Shown piece by piece: positions 1-10,627 of a DNA stretch of 23,787 nt. The notes under the pieces are model-generated. The model saw nothing but the letters and a program-made list of their open reading frames with translations. It had not been told where the DNA came from and ran no database searches. The DNA comes from Gloeophyllum trabeum ATCC 11539. Lineage: Eukaryota; Basidiomycota; Agaricomycetes; Gloeophyllales; Gloeophyllaceae. The DNA is taken from assembly GCF_000344685.1 (NCBI RefSeq), contig NW_006920411.1:3375023-3398809 (forward strand), given 5' to 3'. The translations under genes were made by a program, and so were the position numbers. Within the stretch, counting starts at the first letter, position 1. Each line of letters begins with the position of its first letter.

Positions 1-15
1 CACTATGCCATAGTG
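1..15. repeat. Short perfect inverted repeat
   Basis: CACTATG, one central C, then CATAGTG: 7-base arms that are exact reverse complements. It sits at the very edge of the window, so its wider context is unknown. It could be chance. Confidence 0.5.
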
Positions 16-455
16 TGTCGACTTGTACAACTTAGCCGGCTGTTTATTGTGAGGATGGTCAGAGGCTACAACCAAAGCTGGGATACAAATTGATGTATTA
101 TTATATCATGGTTCAGTAGTCCCCCGGGCCCTCCGCCGACCGGTAGGAGCATACCCGTTAGGTTGGACGGGGTCAGCCTTCATAGAGACGACGAATTCAT
201 CACTTTCGCGCAGTGCGACTGGCTTGCTCACGCTCTCGGCTCAGCTTTAATAGGTAAAATAACAAGTAAAATGACGTTGTAAAATACATACGAGACCAAT
301 AAAGCGCGGAGTCAGCAGCCGTGGAGATACGCGGAACGTGAATGTCCATACGGAAGCAATGTCAGCCCTTGCTACCAACCCTTACAGGGAATGGATCGCT
401 GCCAGTATACCGACCAGAGGCCATCAGTCATGCTGCTCTTCGATGGATGCCCACC
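16..455. other. Region without a recognisable gene
   Basis: Downstream of the minus-strand gene ending at 456. Only short open frames without family resemblance or splice support are seen. It probably holds the 3' untranslated region of that gene. No RNA gene or repeat was found. Confidence 0.5.
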
Positions 456-1754
456 TCAGGCATCGGCATCTATGCTCTCACAAGCTGAAATGTATACCAT
501 CATTGACAAGTGTACGAGATAACTTCTAGACAACGCACCCTTCCACTTGCCCATGATGTGATCACCAGATTGCCACGAGTTCAGAGGATCATCGAGTCTA
601 AACCTGGGATCCTTGCACTCTTCATAAAGCATGAAAGAGAGGGTGCCGTATTTGCGAACACGGTCCAAAACTTCCTCCGAAATGTCTCGTACCAGATTCG
701 TTTTGTTCCTGAACTTGTAGCCTGCGCGATCCACCCACGATCCGGTAGTACCAGCCCTGAGGATACGGCGATCCGCCGCCGTTTTACTGCTGTCAATCAG
801 AGTCCACTCCTGCATTGCCACTCGTATTTTGGCGCCGCGTGGTGTTAGAGAAGGGTAAACCTTCAAAGCGCAGTTCATAGCGTAATTCACAAGATTATCC
901 AACATCTGAGATATCTGGATATCAGATGGATATTATCAGACGAATATTTGCAAAGAACGCGCACCCGGAAATCCATAAAGAAATCAATGGGAACCTGGAA
1001 CTTCTGGCGGTATCCGTTGACGAAGCAGATTGGTCGCTCGCTGTAGGAACGGGCTCCTTCCCAGGGGAATCCGAGAAATACTGGAGAAGGCTTCCGCATT
1101 TCCAGGACGTTCTTGAGAACAAGCTTGACTTCGCACCGCGTCGACTCAGCCATTGCGCTCACATTGTCGAGTGTTGAGCGTGCTGTCACGGCGATGCGAT
1201 GCGTGTCTTCCACGCTCTCCCTACGTATTGCGTCCACGTCAATAATGAAACAAGCTGTGCTCTTCGTGGAGCAGTTATGGGACAGTGGTTGTGCGAATTG
1301 AAGAAACCCACCGATTGAGCATGGAAAGCGCAAAATGGACAGAATCTCTATGCCTGCGTGCGTCCTCCCTATACCTCTGCAGTTCTTCCTCCGCAAACAA
1401 GCGCCATCCGGCTCTGAGCCAGAGATCCCTCCAGTGCTTCGGGTATCGGCCCCTCAAGCGCTGCTGCTGCCATACGATACTCCTCTCCATCTTCTCGAGC
1501 GACGCCCGGCAAGCCGCTATGCGCGCCTCGATGTCCCGCCGGAGCTCGGTCGGCATGCGAGACGGTGCACGGGGAGTATGAAGTTCGTTCTGGAGGGACG
1601 CGAGAGCCCCGGATAGGGTGTGTAGTTCCAGCAGGAGCTCGCTGTATCGCTCGGAGTTGCCCGCGCTGCTTGCGAGCCGGCTGATCACGGACGCCGCGAG
1701 CTGGACGAGCGAGACTATGTCGCCGAAGGAGCCGAAGCTTATGGATATCGACAT
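456..1754 (-). CDS. STAND-like N-terminal family protein, probable ubiquitin-like C-terminal region
   Basis: The protein starts MSISISFGSFGDIVSLVQLA, an opening shared by a large agaricomycete family whose members carry a helical N-terminal domain and often a ubiquitin-like domain. Proposed exons are 1754-1312, 1259-965 and 905-456, joined in phase. The donors are GTGGGT at 1311 and GTGCGC at 964. The acceptors are a weak GAG ending at 1260 and CTCAG ending at 906. Residues 1-148 are helical and Arg/Glu rich. Exon 2 carries the family-like block GFPWEG, then RPICFVNGYRQKFQVPIDFF. Exon 3 opens MLDNLVNYA, as expected for the ubiquitin-like fold. A further intron at 860-810 (51 bases, in frame, branch-like CTAAC) may exist. 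The last 100 residues match nothing I know, so the true end is uncertain. No NACHT, NB-ARC or kinase motif is present. Function is unknown; related N-terminal domains occur in fungal STAND (NLR-like) proteins. It is divergent from the kelch gene. Confidence 0.6.
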
Positions 1755-2342
1755 CGCACACTACAGTCAAAGAGAGGGGGGGAGTATTATGGAACGCAAA
1801 TTATGCAGCAGAGATACGAAGCATTTTGCACGAGGCAGACTGTTTCTCATGAGTACAGCAATTGGGACCCACATCGGATGGCCTCCCTGATATCTGCACG
1901 GTGAGCAACGGATGAACGTGACTATAATACCAGGATAGGAATTAGAACATGAGAATAGGCGTGCGCACCTGACCTACCATTCAAACTATGCACGGATTCT
2001 TCCTGAGTGGTGTCGTGTCCTGGAGGGATGACTCGCAGTCGCTCGCCAGCCGTAACGTAGTACTTGTCGACTGTTCTGTAAACGACACGTCAGGATTGCT
2101 CACGTATGGACTCAGGATCCGAAGTTCATATTCCACGGATCGTACGGCTCGAACACTGGTGAAATGTAGATTTAATGTGAGCAAGTCGACTCGTGCAATA
2201 ACCGGTGATTCGGATCAAGTCAAGTCTGCCTTCGGCTTTCCCCGAGGAAAGAGTGATCGACGACATTGGGAGATTTCTTGACTCCTTGTGCTCAAAATCT
2301 TAATGTCAGATTCACATATCTGGTGACCGGTGATCGCTCACA
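1755..2342. promoter_or_regulatory. Shared upstream region of two divergent genes
   Basis: 588 bases separate the start codons of the minus-strand STAND-like gene (1754) and the plus-strand kelch gene (2343), so both promoters must lie here. The open frames inside are short and show no family resemblance. No TATA box or other defined element could be assigned with confidence. Confidence 0.5.
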
Positions 2343-5300
2343 ATGAATATGGCCAAGAAGAAATCAAACGCCCCAACGAAGTCTGCTGCGAAGGCCGCAA
2401 AGAAAGCAAAGGCGGCACAGAAAGTAGAGAAGAAGGAGAAGAAGAAACAGGGAAAGTCGAAGGAGGAGGCGGAGGATAGTGATCAGGATCTGGAGAGCAT
2501 ATTGGACAAGGTGAGTCGCGTACGCTGGTAAACCGGTCAGCGATGTTGCGCGGACGATGTCGGAACGACCCGTTGAGTTGAGGAGGGCCTGTCAGTAGGG
2601 CAGACCTGCCGACACCCACCGGTCGCCTGTCGTCCTTCGCCCAACACCTGCAGACCTATCAGGATCTCACTAAATACTTCCTAATGGTTAGTAGCTCAGA
2701 AGGGAATGGGAAGATGCGCACAAAGTGACCGAGGAGGTGGTCGAGGGACCTCCCAGCCGTCGTGCAAACGCCACACTCATACCCTGCCCGAGCGGGAACT
2801 ACCTGTGGTGCGTAGGGGGAGAATTCTTCTCCGAAGATAAGAAGGCCGTGAGTGCTGGATCATAATATTTGCGACATGTAGTTCGCCTGCGACCGTACTC
2901 ATCCGCTGGATCGGCGATAGCACTTCTACAACGACGTTTACCGGTACTCCCCCGAGAAGGTACGAGATCACCCTGCCAGCTCTCTGTCACCGTGGACCGT
3001 TTATCCGCCTCCGTCAGAATGAATGGAGAAAGTTTATATCTCCTACATGTCCTGGCCCTCGCTCCGCCCACGCAGCAGTACCCTCCCCCGCAGGTGGTGG
3101 AAAGATATGGGTCTTCGGTATGTACATTTTATGTCCGTCTGTCCACCGACTCGCTCCGCCACAAGTACGCCCTCTATGGAGCAAAAGCGTGACCTCACGG
3201 ACGACTGTATTACTCTGCTGCAGGCGGCGAGTTCTCCTCCCTTCACCAGACGACGTTCCACCATTATCGGGACCTGTGGTGCTTCGATATCACTACCCAT
3301 GCATGGGAACGTATCGAGACTAAGGTCGTACCTTCCGCTAGGAGTGGACATCGGTAAGCGTTTGCGTAATTTGCTTCTTAAGACTGCGTTTTCAAGGTCT
3401 TCACTCAATTCTTAAGGATGGCGATGTGGAAGCACTACATAGTGTTGTTCGGTGGATTTTACGACCCAGGTATCACTAGTAAGTCTCGCAACCACCAATC
3501 GCGCGTCGTCCTTCAAGCCTCTCCTAGCGCGGTACCTGAATGATCTCTGGTTGTTTGACACGCAAGAATACCGCTGGAAACAGATCGAATCGAAAGATGG
3601 GGAACGGTGGCCATCGTACGTCTGATTCCCTTTCCAAGTCTGAGCACTCTCGAAGACATTGCTGGATCGTCTGACTTTCCGTGACTTCGCCCTGCCATCT
3701 ATGGCATTAGACCTCGCAGCGGGTTCTCGTTCCTCCCGACGCCTGAAGGTATTCTTCTCCACGGTACGTCCGGTCTACCCTACGCATCACCCTGGGTATG
3801 GATGTGCCTGGACTGTTTCAGGTGGGTATTGCAAGGAATACGTCAAAGGTAAACGACCAGTCGGCGTCATGCTGGACGATACCTGGTTCCTGCGGTACGT
3901 TCTTCGCCCCGCGTATTCGCCCGCTTTGCCCGTCCTAATCTTCAACTAACTATCCCATTCTCGACCATTTAAAGCATTACCATGAACGAAACGACCGCCG
4001 CCCCAGACACCGGCAAGCCCACACCGAAGGCGAAGGAGAAAGACGTGCTGCCGCTGACACTCAAGTGGGAGCGGCGGAAGAAGGTGGGGTACGCGCCGAG
4101 CGTGCGGAGCGGTTGTACCATGGCGCTCTGGCAGAATAAGGGTATGTTTCATCTTGTTCGTGTACACGGGAGGGTTGGAAATCGAGTTGAACGGGATGGT
4201 AGGGATGGGGCTGCTCTTTGGCGGAGTCACGGACGAGGACACGAGCGAGGAGGGGCTAGAGAGCGTTTTCCATAATGACCTGTGGGTGTTTGATATTTGA
4301 CGGAGTGCTCTTTGAGTATTCAGTATCGTCAATGCTAGATATGGTTATCAGCTAGCTGGGAACGGCAGATGGGTTTCCCTGACCCTCAAGCGACCGAAGA
4401 AGCCTGGTGGCAAGCGGAACAAGAAGCCTGCGAAACCCTTTAAGAAGGACGAGAGTGAAGACGAGGAGTACGAAGGGGAAGAAAACGAGGGCGAGGTAAG
4501 CGCTGTGTCCAGGTCGTCCGTCTTCATACTTACTGCCCGACAGGACGCTGAAAGGGGAAAGCCCTCCAACACCCTAACCTCAAACGGCAAACCGAGTGTA
4601 GGCTCGAACAACGTTGATGAAGACGATGATCCGGATGATCCCAACAAGACGATCCCCCTTACGAGGTACAACGCGATGCTGGCCGTGCTGAGGAACACAC
4701 TGTACATGTACGTCATCTGATCTTCGATCGCCCGCTCAGCTGTTTATTCCCCGTAATTCGGATGCAGTTATGGCGGGATCTACGAACGCGGCTCGCGGGA
4801 GTACACCCTTGACGACTTCTATGCCCTCCAAGTCGATAAGATGGACAGGTATATATGCCTCAAAGAGAATAACCTCGTGCTTCCGGCAGAAGGTGAAGAT
4901 ATCAGCAGCAGTGAGAGCGAAGATGATAGTGATGGGGAGGACAGCGACGATGATGGAGACCAGGACGACAAATCCAACGAGAGTGACAAAGAGGAGAGGA
5001 AGATCGAGGAGGAAGAACCAACCGAGGAAGAAAAGGCGAGTGTGCTATCTGGCAACTTACACAGTCATGCTGACCGCAGTGTCATAGAATGCCCTACGGT
5101 CACAAGCTACCGCCTTCATGGGCGTGGCGAAAGACGCGACACGCTCACCTGAGGATATTTTGAGCACGCCGTTACCGGGGGAAACTTTGGCGATGTTCTA
5201 TGCCCGTTCACGTGAGTCGCTTAGCTTTGCTATGTAAGCCGTGGTGTCGACGGAGTACATAGGTGAGTATTGGGCTGGAAAGGCTCATTCGAGCAGCGAT

Positions 5301-5543
5301 AATCGGGGCAAGCTGCTTCGTCGAGATGGTTTCGCGATGGCTCAGGAGCGATACGGTGAGGGTCGTTCGCAAGTACAAATATATTCCTGCTGACCTGCTG
5401 TGATAGCGGAGTACGAACCGATTCTGAAAGAAGTAGAGAAGATCCTGGCTGAAGCCGGTCTCGACGAAGAGGAAATGCGGCGCAGTGCTGCAGCGGGAGC
5501 CAGTGGTGGGACGGCCGCGGGTCAAAGTCGCAATCGCCGGTGA
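2343..5543 (+). CDS. Kelch-repeat protein, Kel3/KLHDC4 family
   Basis: Exons: 2343-2510, 2695-2847, 2921-2959, 3018-3117, 3224-3353, 3417-3478, 3528-3615, 3711-3763, 3822-3894, 3975-4141, 4203-4281, 4339-4495, 4544-4707, 4768-5041, 5088-5211, 5263-5355, 5407-5543. All phases agree and give 686 residues. The N-terminus (about 1-55) is Lys/Ala rich, as in KLHDC4. Six kelch blades follow, at about 86-128, 147-183, 204-238, 260-325, 345-385 and 476-507. Typical blade motifs are WVFGGEF, VLFGGFYDPG, LLFGGV and YGGIYERGS, each followed by a D-L/T-W or N-D-L pattern. Blade six contains NAMLAV and the DDFYAL block typical of the family. An acidic Ser/Glu/Asp region (about 520-568) and a conserved tail with AFMGVAKDATRSPEDIL follow. 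Yeast Kel3 and human KLHDC4 are poorly characterised; a propeller binding platform is expected. Either ATG at 2343 or 2349 could start; 2349 has the better context. Intron 1 (184 bases) is unusually long and the intron 14 donor (GTGCTA, 5042) is weak. Confidence 0.9.
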
Positions 5544-5835
5544 TAAAGATTGTTGAACATCAAGAGTTGTCCCAGCTCCGGACCATCTTCTCACTCATTG
5601 AGGCTTGTAGATCATTGATGTATTAGGTATATAGGCGTCAGGAGACCTAGGCAAACGATAGCGAGGGATAGCGAGGATCGTACAAAGGATACAGTCGTAA
5701 CACAACAGGAGAGGGGCGTGCATATGTACATTTTGACGTGCATTGATACAGATAGAACCAACATCAGCGACCCAAAAAGGAGAGAGCGTAGCGGTACATT
5801 TATTAGAGCAGCGACGACATTCGGAAAATGGTGTC
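5544..5835. other. Convergent intergenic region
   Basis: 292 bases between the stop codons of the kelch gene and the GATA-like gene, which face each other. It must contain both 3' untranslated regions and polyadenylation sites. No gene or strong repeat is seen. Confidence 0.6.
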
Positions 5836-8752
5836 CTAAGATTCTTCTTTCTTTAGCCATTCATCAGAGGAAGTGTTGTTTGCTTCTGCAGCATCGACGG
5901 CTTCCAGGAGGTCAGCGTCTGCATCAGCGTCAGCGTCTGCATCGGCATCTGCATCGATACCAGTATCCACCTCGGCTTCGCCATCTGCATCCGCGTCCGC
6001 ATCAGCGTCTAGGTCCATGAGCTGCGAGGGCGAATGAGCTCTACTAGGGCGGTCGGTGGCAGGGGGAGAAGGTTTACTCGTGGTGGCAACACCGGTCTCG
6101 GCAGGAGAGTTCGAGGCGGAAGATGGGCCCCCGCTCATAGGACCATTGGATAGCGAGGTAGAGTGCGACATCCCTCCTTGTTCATCTTCTCTAGGTCGAC
6201 GCTCACGTTCGTCGGTGTAGTGCGGGCGCGGACTTCGACCCAGTTCAGAACGGGATTCCAGGCGATCCTGGGTTGGCCCTGGATAACGGTCAGTGACTAT
6301 GTTCCCTGGGATCGGCACGTCACGTACCTGTCAGCGAGGCATGGGAGGGTGATGGACGCATATCGTGCCCACGCTCGTCTCGGTCCCGTTCGCGATCACG
6401 ATGTGCTGATGCCCCCGATGGCGATGCATACTGCGGACCCAGCGTTGGCGGCGGCGAATGGCGAACAATCAGGGTGTCGGTGCGTTGAATGGACCGATCA
6501 GAGTCCTGCGATCCGTGCGGCGCAGGCGCCGATCCCTGCATATGCGGGCTGCGGAAACTGCCGTGGGGATGCTGTTGGGCGTGCTCGGAAGAGTGCTGCG
6601 CTAGCTGGCGGTGATGCATGTGTGGCCCGAGGCTGCCCGAGGAGAGCTGCTGACTCGAATCCGCGGCCGTGTTGCGCCTCTCGACCCTCTTCATCTTCTT
6701 GCGGCATCTGCGATGGTGGCGCGCTAAGCGGCGGGGCAGGCGAGGGCACAGCGCTGATAGACTTACCTGTCACATACGGTGCCGGGGCCGTCGGGGCCGG
6801 GACCCCACTTCTCGACGCATTTGCCGTCCTTGTAGCGACCGGGCAGACCGCACTGGCGACAGATGCGTTGCCCAGCAGCGTTTTGGGGGGGATACCCACC
6901 CGCTGAAGCGCCCGACGGGCCGGAGATCACGTTGCCGTTGGGTCCTGCAAGCATAAACGCATCAGCACAACGCCCTATGCGTCGGCCCCGTTCCTGCACT
7001 CACCGAGCGTCATGACGCTGCCGCTGCCGTTCAGCGCGGGGCCCTTGCTCTTCTTGACAGGCGCGCCGGTCACGACGGGCGCGAACGTGTGCGTGTTGAA
7101 CGTCTGCATCTGGCCCGCCTGCTGCAGCGGCCCGTGCCCGTGCTGCATCGACCCCGGCGAGCCCATCCCCGGGCCGACCATCTGCGGTGGCATCCCGACG
7201 GAGCTCTGCGCGCGCGGGCGGTGCGGGTAGCCAGGCGGCGGCTGGAAGCCGGGCGGGTACGCGTCGGGCGGCGAGGGCGTGCGGTGGTGCGAGCGCGAGT
7301 GGTGGTGGTGCGCGCGCCGGTGCTGCGCGGGGTCGAGGACGGCGCCGGGCGGGAGGAGCCCGGCTTGCTGGGCTTGGGCTTGGGCGTGGGCTTGGGCCTG
7401 CGCGGCGCGGTCGTCGTCGTTGGCGGCTTCGAGGAGCATCTCGTCGAGGCTCTTGGAGCTCGAGCGGCTGGAGGAGCGCGAGACGGGCGAGCGCGTGAGC
7501 GAGCGGCCGCGCCGGGGGTAGGGGCCGGGCGGCTGCCGGTCGGCGAAGCTGGCTTGCTGCATCAGCCGTTGGCGCTTTAGTAGGTCGCGTTCGGAGTCGT
7601 GGCGGTGGGGTTGGTGCGGATCGGAGGGGCCATATGGTTGGCCTTGTGCGCTGGAGGATGGATATTGGGAGCCTGAACCTGGGGGAGGGGGACCTTGGGC
7701 ATGGTGGAGGTGGGGAGAGTCCATGGGCTAGAATTTAAAGTCAGCGGTGGAATTCTCTCAGAATCGCTTGTCATCATATGTAGAACGCGCAAGGGAGGGT
7801 TGGATAGGGCTAACAGGTGCAGAGGAAGGAAGGAGTTTATGTGAGGGAAGAGACTGACCGAGTCGATGAAGGAGTCACGTGTGCGCTCTCTGCCGCTCCT
7901 CTGCCGCTTACTAGGGGGAACTGGATATCCGGCTGCATCTAAACTGCCCGCGCGCGGTCTTCTATTCGACGCACTAGGATTGGGATTCGGGGGAGGCGGA
8001 AGCGGGAAGGACTGAAGCGTCTGAGCATTATGTGACATCGTAGAGCGATGGGGCATGGTCGGGACGCGCGATGGGCCGTGCGCGGTGTGGTGTCGCGAGA
8101 CGGGGGGCTGGGGTGGCATGAGCATGTGCGGCGCGTGCTGCGAGAACATGGGCTGCTGCCCGGGGTACGCGGACGCGGGCGTCTGGCCGGGCACGGGGAT
8201 GGGCGTGAGGACAAGCTGGCCGCCGCCCTCGGCAACGATGCGCGCGAAGCCCATGCGCGCGTCCGCGGCGCGCATCTCGACGACGGCGAGGTAGCGGCTG
8301 AGCTCCTCCCAGGACTCGGAGACGACGCGGAGGCGCGCGAGGGCTTCGTCGCGCTCGATTTCCGCTTTTTCGCGGTCGTTCTCGAGCTTCATGATCTGCT
8401 TGATCGCGCTTTCGGGCAGGGTCTGCGTGGGCGTCGTCGGTGTCGGCCCCGAGCTCGAGCCGGGCGGGGACGAGCCAGAGCCGGCGGACGCGGGGACGCT
8501 GATGGCGTTGAGCAGACGTTCGGCTTTCTCTGCCCGTCTCCTCGTGGCTGAGAGCTCGCGTCTGAGACCTTCGGTCTCGCGGAGGGCGTTGGCCAGCATG
8601 GTCGCGAGCTGGGCGGGGGAGCCGTTATTGGCGTTGGCGTTGCCTGGGGCATTGCTAGCGACGGCACCGTTGACGGTGGTGTTCAGCGGGGAGCGGGTGA
8701 TCGAGGGCGACGTTACCGGGACGGGCGGCGGGGGCTGCGGGGAGTCGGTCAT
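5836..8752 (-). CDS. GATA-like zinc-finger protein with coiled coils
   Basis: Exons 8752-7859, 7727-7004, 6944-6767, 6707-6328 and 6278-5836 join in phase and give 872 residues. Introns are 131, 59, 59 and 49 bases with clean donors (GTCAGT, GTGAGT, GTAAGT, GTACGT). The zinc finger is C568-x2-C571-x25-C597-x2-C600 with the core KWGPGPDGPGTVC, comparable to the W-R-R-G-P-x-G-x-x-L-C core of GATA fingers but with a longer loop than the usual 17-18 residues. It is followed by a basic stretch RKKMKRVERR. An intron splits the finger inside codon 599. Residues about 46-72 and 110-165 look like coiled coils (LRRELSATRRRAEKAERLL; KLENDREKAEIERDEALARL). The rest is low-complexity Pro/Ser/His/Gln sequence, with basic NLS-like RPRAG and PSKRQR near 270-285. 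The tail is an Asp-Ala repeat. It is probably a nuclear DNA-binding regulator; the target is unknown. The start at 8752 is the first ATG in frame, but an upstream overlapping frame exists. Confidence 0.85.
5911..6018 (-). repeat. Asp-Ala-coding hexanucleotide-like repeat
   Basis: Imperfect repetition of GCATCN/GCGTCN units, interrupted near 5967-5983. On the minus strand it encodes two runs of alternating Asp and Ala near the C-terminus of the GATA-like protein. Such tracts change length easily by slippage in multiples of six bases, which keeps the frame. The acidic tract could act as an activation region, but this is inference. Confidence 0.8.
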
Positions 8753-8876
8753 CGTCGGAAAGGCCGGGGTCGGTCAGCGGGGCGGACGACGACGACGAGG
8801 GCTTGGGGGACGGACGCGGGGGCGGCGGCGTCGCTGTGTCGGGTGGCGGAGAGACGGAGGGGCGGGAGACGGGCAT
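8655..8876 (-). promoter_or_regulatory. Upstream open reading frame overlapping the GATA-like start codon
   Basis: An ATG at 8876 opens a 73-codon frame, different from the main one, that runs past the main ATG (8752) and stops at 8655. It is Pro/Ser rich, like the main protein's start. If the transcript begins upstream of 8876, this frame could limit translation of the main protein. Alternatively an unrecognised short intron could make it part of the coding sequence. The transcript start is not visible in the sequence. Confidence 0.35.
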
Positions 8877-10627
8877 GCGAGCATTTGGGCCAAGGGCGGA
8901 TGATAAGTACGGGCGGCACGTTGGGAGGCCTTCTCGCGTCAGAACAGTCCCCAGCTTCCTCGGCCGGTTTCGCCGTCCCCGAATTTCCTTCCTGGGCGTC
9001 CGGAGCTGCCTTTCTCTGCCAAGTCATGTGCCGGCACTCGGCCCCGCCGGGTTCAGGGTCCCGACGGACTCCGGCCACCGCCCCGCCTGCCCGCCTCGTG
9101 TTCGCTCTGTTTGCAGATCGGACTGCGCTGTGTGAGACCGCTCCGAGCCAGCGTTCTGTGCCATGCTGTTGCAGACTCGCCCGTTCGCTGGCTTTGTTCG
9201 CTTTCACACTTGCACAAAGACTTTCCGGCAGAAGACTGACTAGCCTCTCTACTGACGCTGGCGTGTCAACGTTTCGGTGAGGTTGTTTGTGCGTACCTTT
9301 CATTTCCCCGTCGTTGCTACGCTTCGAGTCTGAAAGATACGTGGCCGTGTTCCGAGGATCAAGACGACGTGTAGCGGCCCGCGAACTGAGGCGGCGGTGC
9401 TCCGATGACCAGGTGGGTATTCGGGGTCCCGCATTGGCGGCGCCCCTCCCGATGGCGAGCGCGCGCTTACGAGCAACGCCGACCCAAAAAGGAAGCGCTC
9501 AATAGCGGCGAAGGATTATCCGTCATCAGCGGCGTGGGGAGCGTCGCCCGGACCGCACCGACGCCCGCCACATGTTCCCTGGTCGCTTCCAAAGAACAAT
9601 CGTTGACGTCGATGACAACGTCCGGTTCGGTGTGTCAATGTCCCGGTTCGCATTGCCTTTTCGGGCGATTATACGAGCCCCTGGCCAGGTGTAAGTGGTT
9701 GATGGACCGTCAGCGCAGCAGGAGTGCCACTGCTGGTGCTCCCGCTGCGCACGGTCTATCGAAACCTTCCATTGTGCGGCTCCGTGTTGACCTCGTTGAG
9801 AGCTCCGAACGGCGGCAGCGAGGCGGGCTCTCGACGCCGGCGCCGTCCACTGATGGGCCCCGATAAAGCCCATTTCGTGATCCCTCCATCCCCCCTTCAT
9901 TTGATTCCGCCCCCGCGCTGATTGGCTGCGTCCGTGGCCACTTGCCATACGCGTCCAGCCGCTTGTCCTCGGGCTGAGCACGGCCAGACGCTTCGCTGCT
10001 TCTTCTGCGAGGCGCGGCCGCCACGTTCTTCATTCCGTGCTCGCCCCGTCCTTGTTCTCCTGTCGGCCTATGTCTCCTGCTGTGCCTGTTACGCCATCCC
10101 GCCCGCACTCGTATGTCCTTTGTGCGGCTTGTCGAGCTAACATAGGCACCTTCAGCCCCCGCTCAACCGTAACTTCAGCGCTATGGAAGCGACTCAACCC
10201 AAGCCTGGAGCTCTATATCCATACGCCTGCCCCGCTGGCTCGCAGCGGGGCAGCCTATGTATATATCGAGACTTCATTTGCGCCCCGGAGCGGGGCGGAG
10301 AAGAGGTGGGCTTGGACTTCCTTTCTCATCCACACGCATGCCTTCCCCCCTCTATGTGCGTTCACGGGGCGGTTCTGGACTTTCTGATTTGATCCTCGCG
10401 ACGGCGCACATGCTCGTGCCGCGGGGCTCGCGCGACCGTCCTCCACGAGGCCTACATACCGTCGGCACTCTCGAGCTTGCGTCGGGAATACTGCCATACT
10501 TGGGTAAGGCTCTAAGGCGCGCCGAGGTCGACTAAGCCAGCCAGACAAAGACCAGTGAGAGCTGCTGCTTTCGTTGGCGACTCGCCGCTATCGATGCCTC
10601 TGGCGAGTGAATGTTGCGCCTTTCGTC
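8877..10627. other. GC-rich region without a convincing gene; probable long upstream region of the GATA-like gene
   Basis: About 1.75 kb with several open frames of 60-150 codons on both strands, none showing a family motif. They look like products of high GC content. ATTGG occurs at 9433-9437 and 9921-9925, which reads CCAAT on the minus strand and would suit the GATA-like gene. A plus-strand ATG at 10070 opens a 106-codon frame that I could not connect to anything. Two strong hairpins lie at 10227-10297. Confidence 0.5.
10227..10297. repeat. Pair of perfect GC-rich inverted repeats
   Basis: First hairpin: arm CTGCCCCGCT at 10227-10236, 7-base loop, and the exact complement AGCGGGGCAG at 10244-10253. 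Second hairpin: CGCCCCG at 10281-10287, loop GAG, CGGGGCG at 10291-10297. The 10-base perfect arms of the first are the longest seen in the window. Both lie in non-coding DNA. Confidence 0.75.

Noticed and set aside
3043..3408. 121-codon minus-strand frame
   Set aside because: Antisense shadow of kelch-gene exons 4-5 and their introns.
6163..6906. 247-codon plus-strand open frame
   Set aside because: Entirely antisense to the exons of the GATA-like gene; Cys/Ala/Arg-rich composition without motifs, a product of GC-rich DNA.
7089..8903. Several plus-strand frames of 160-170 codons
   Set aside because: All are antisense to the first two exons of the GATA-like gene, Arg/Gly-rich and without family resemblance.
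8749..9303. 184-codon minus-strand frame upstream of the GATA-like gene
   Set aside because: No motif, and the frame does not join the main coding frame through good splice signals; more likely leader or promoter DNA.
9405..9866. 153-codon plus-strand frame in the long gap
   Set aside because: Composition follows GC content, there is no family resemblance and no supporting splice structure.
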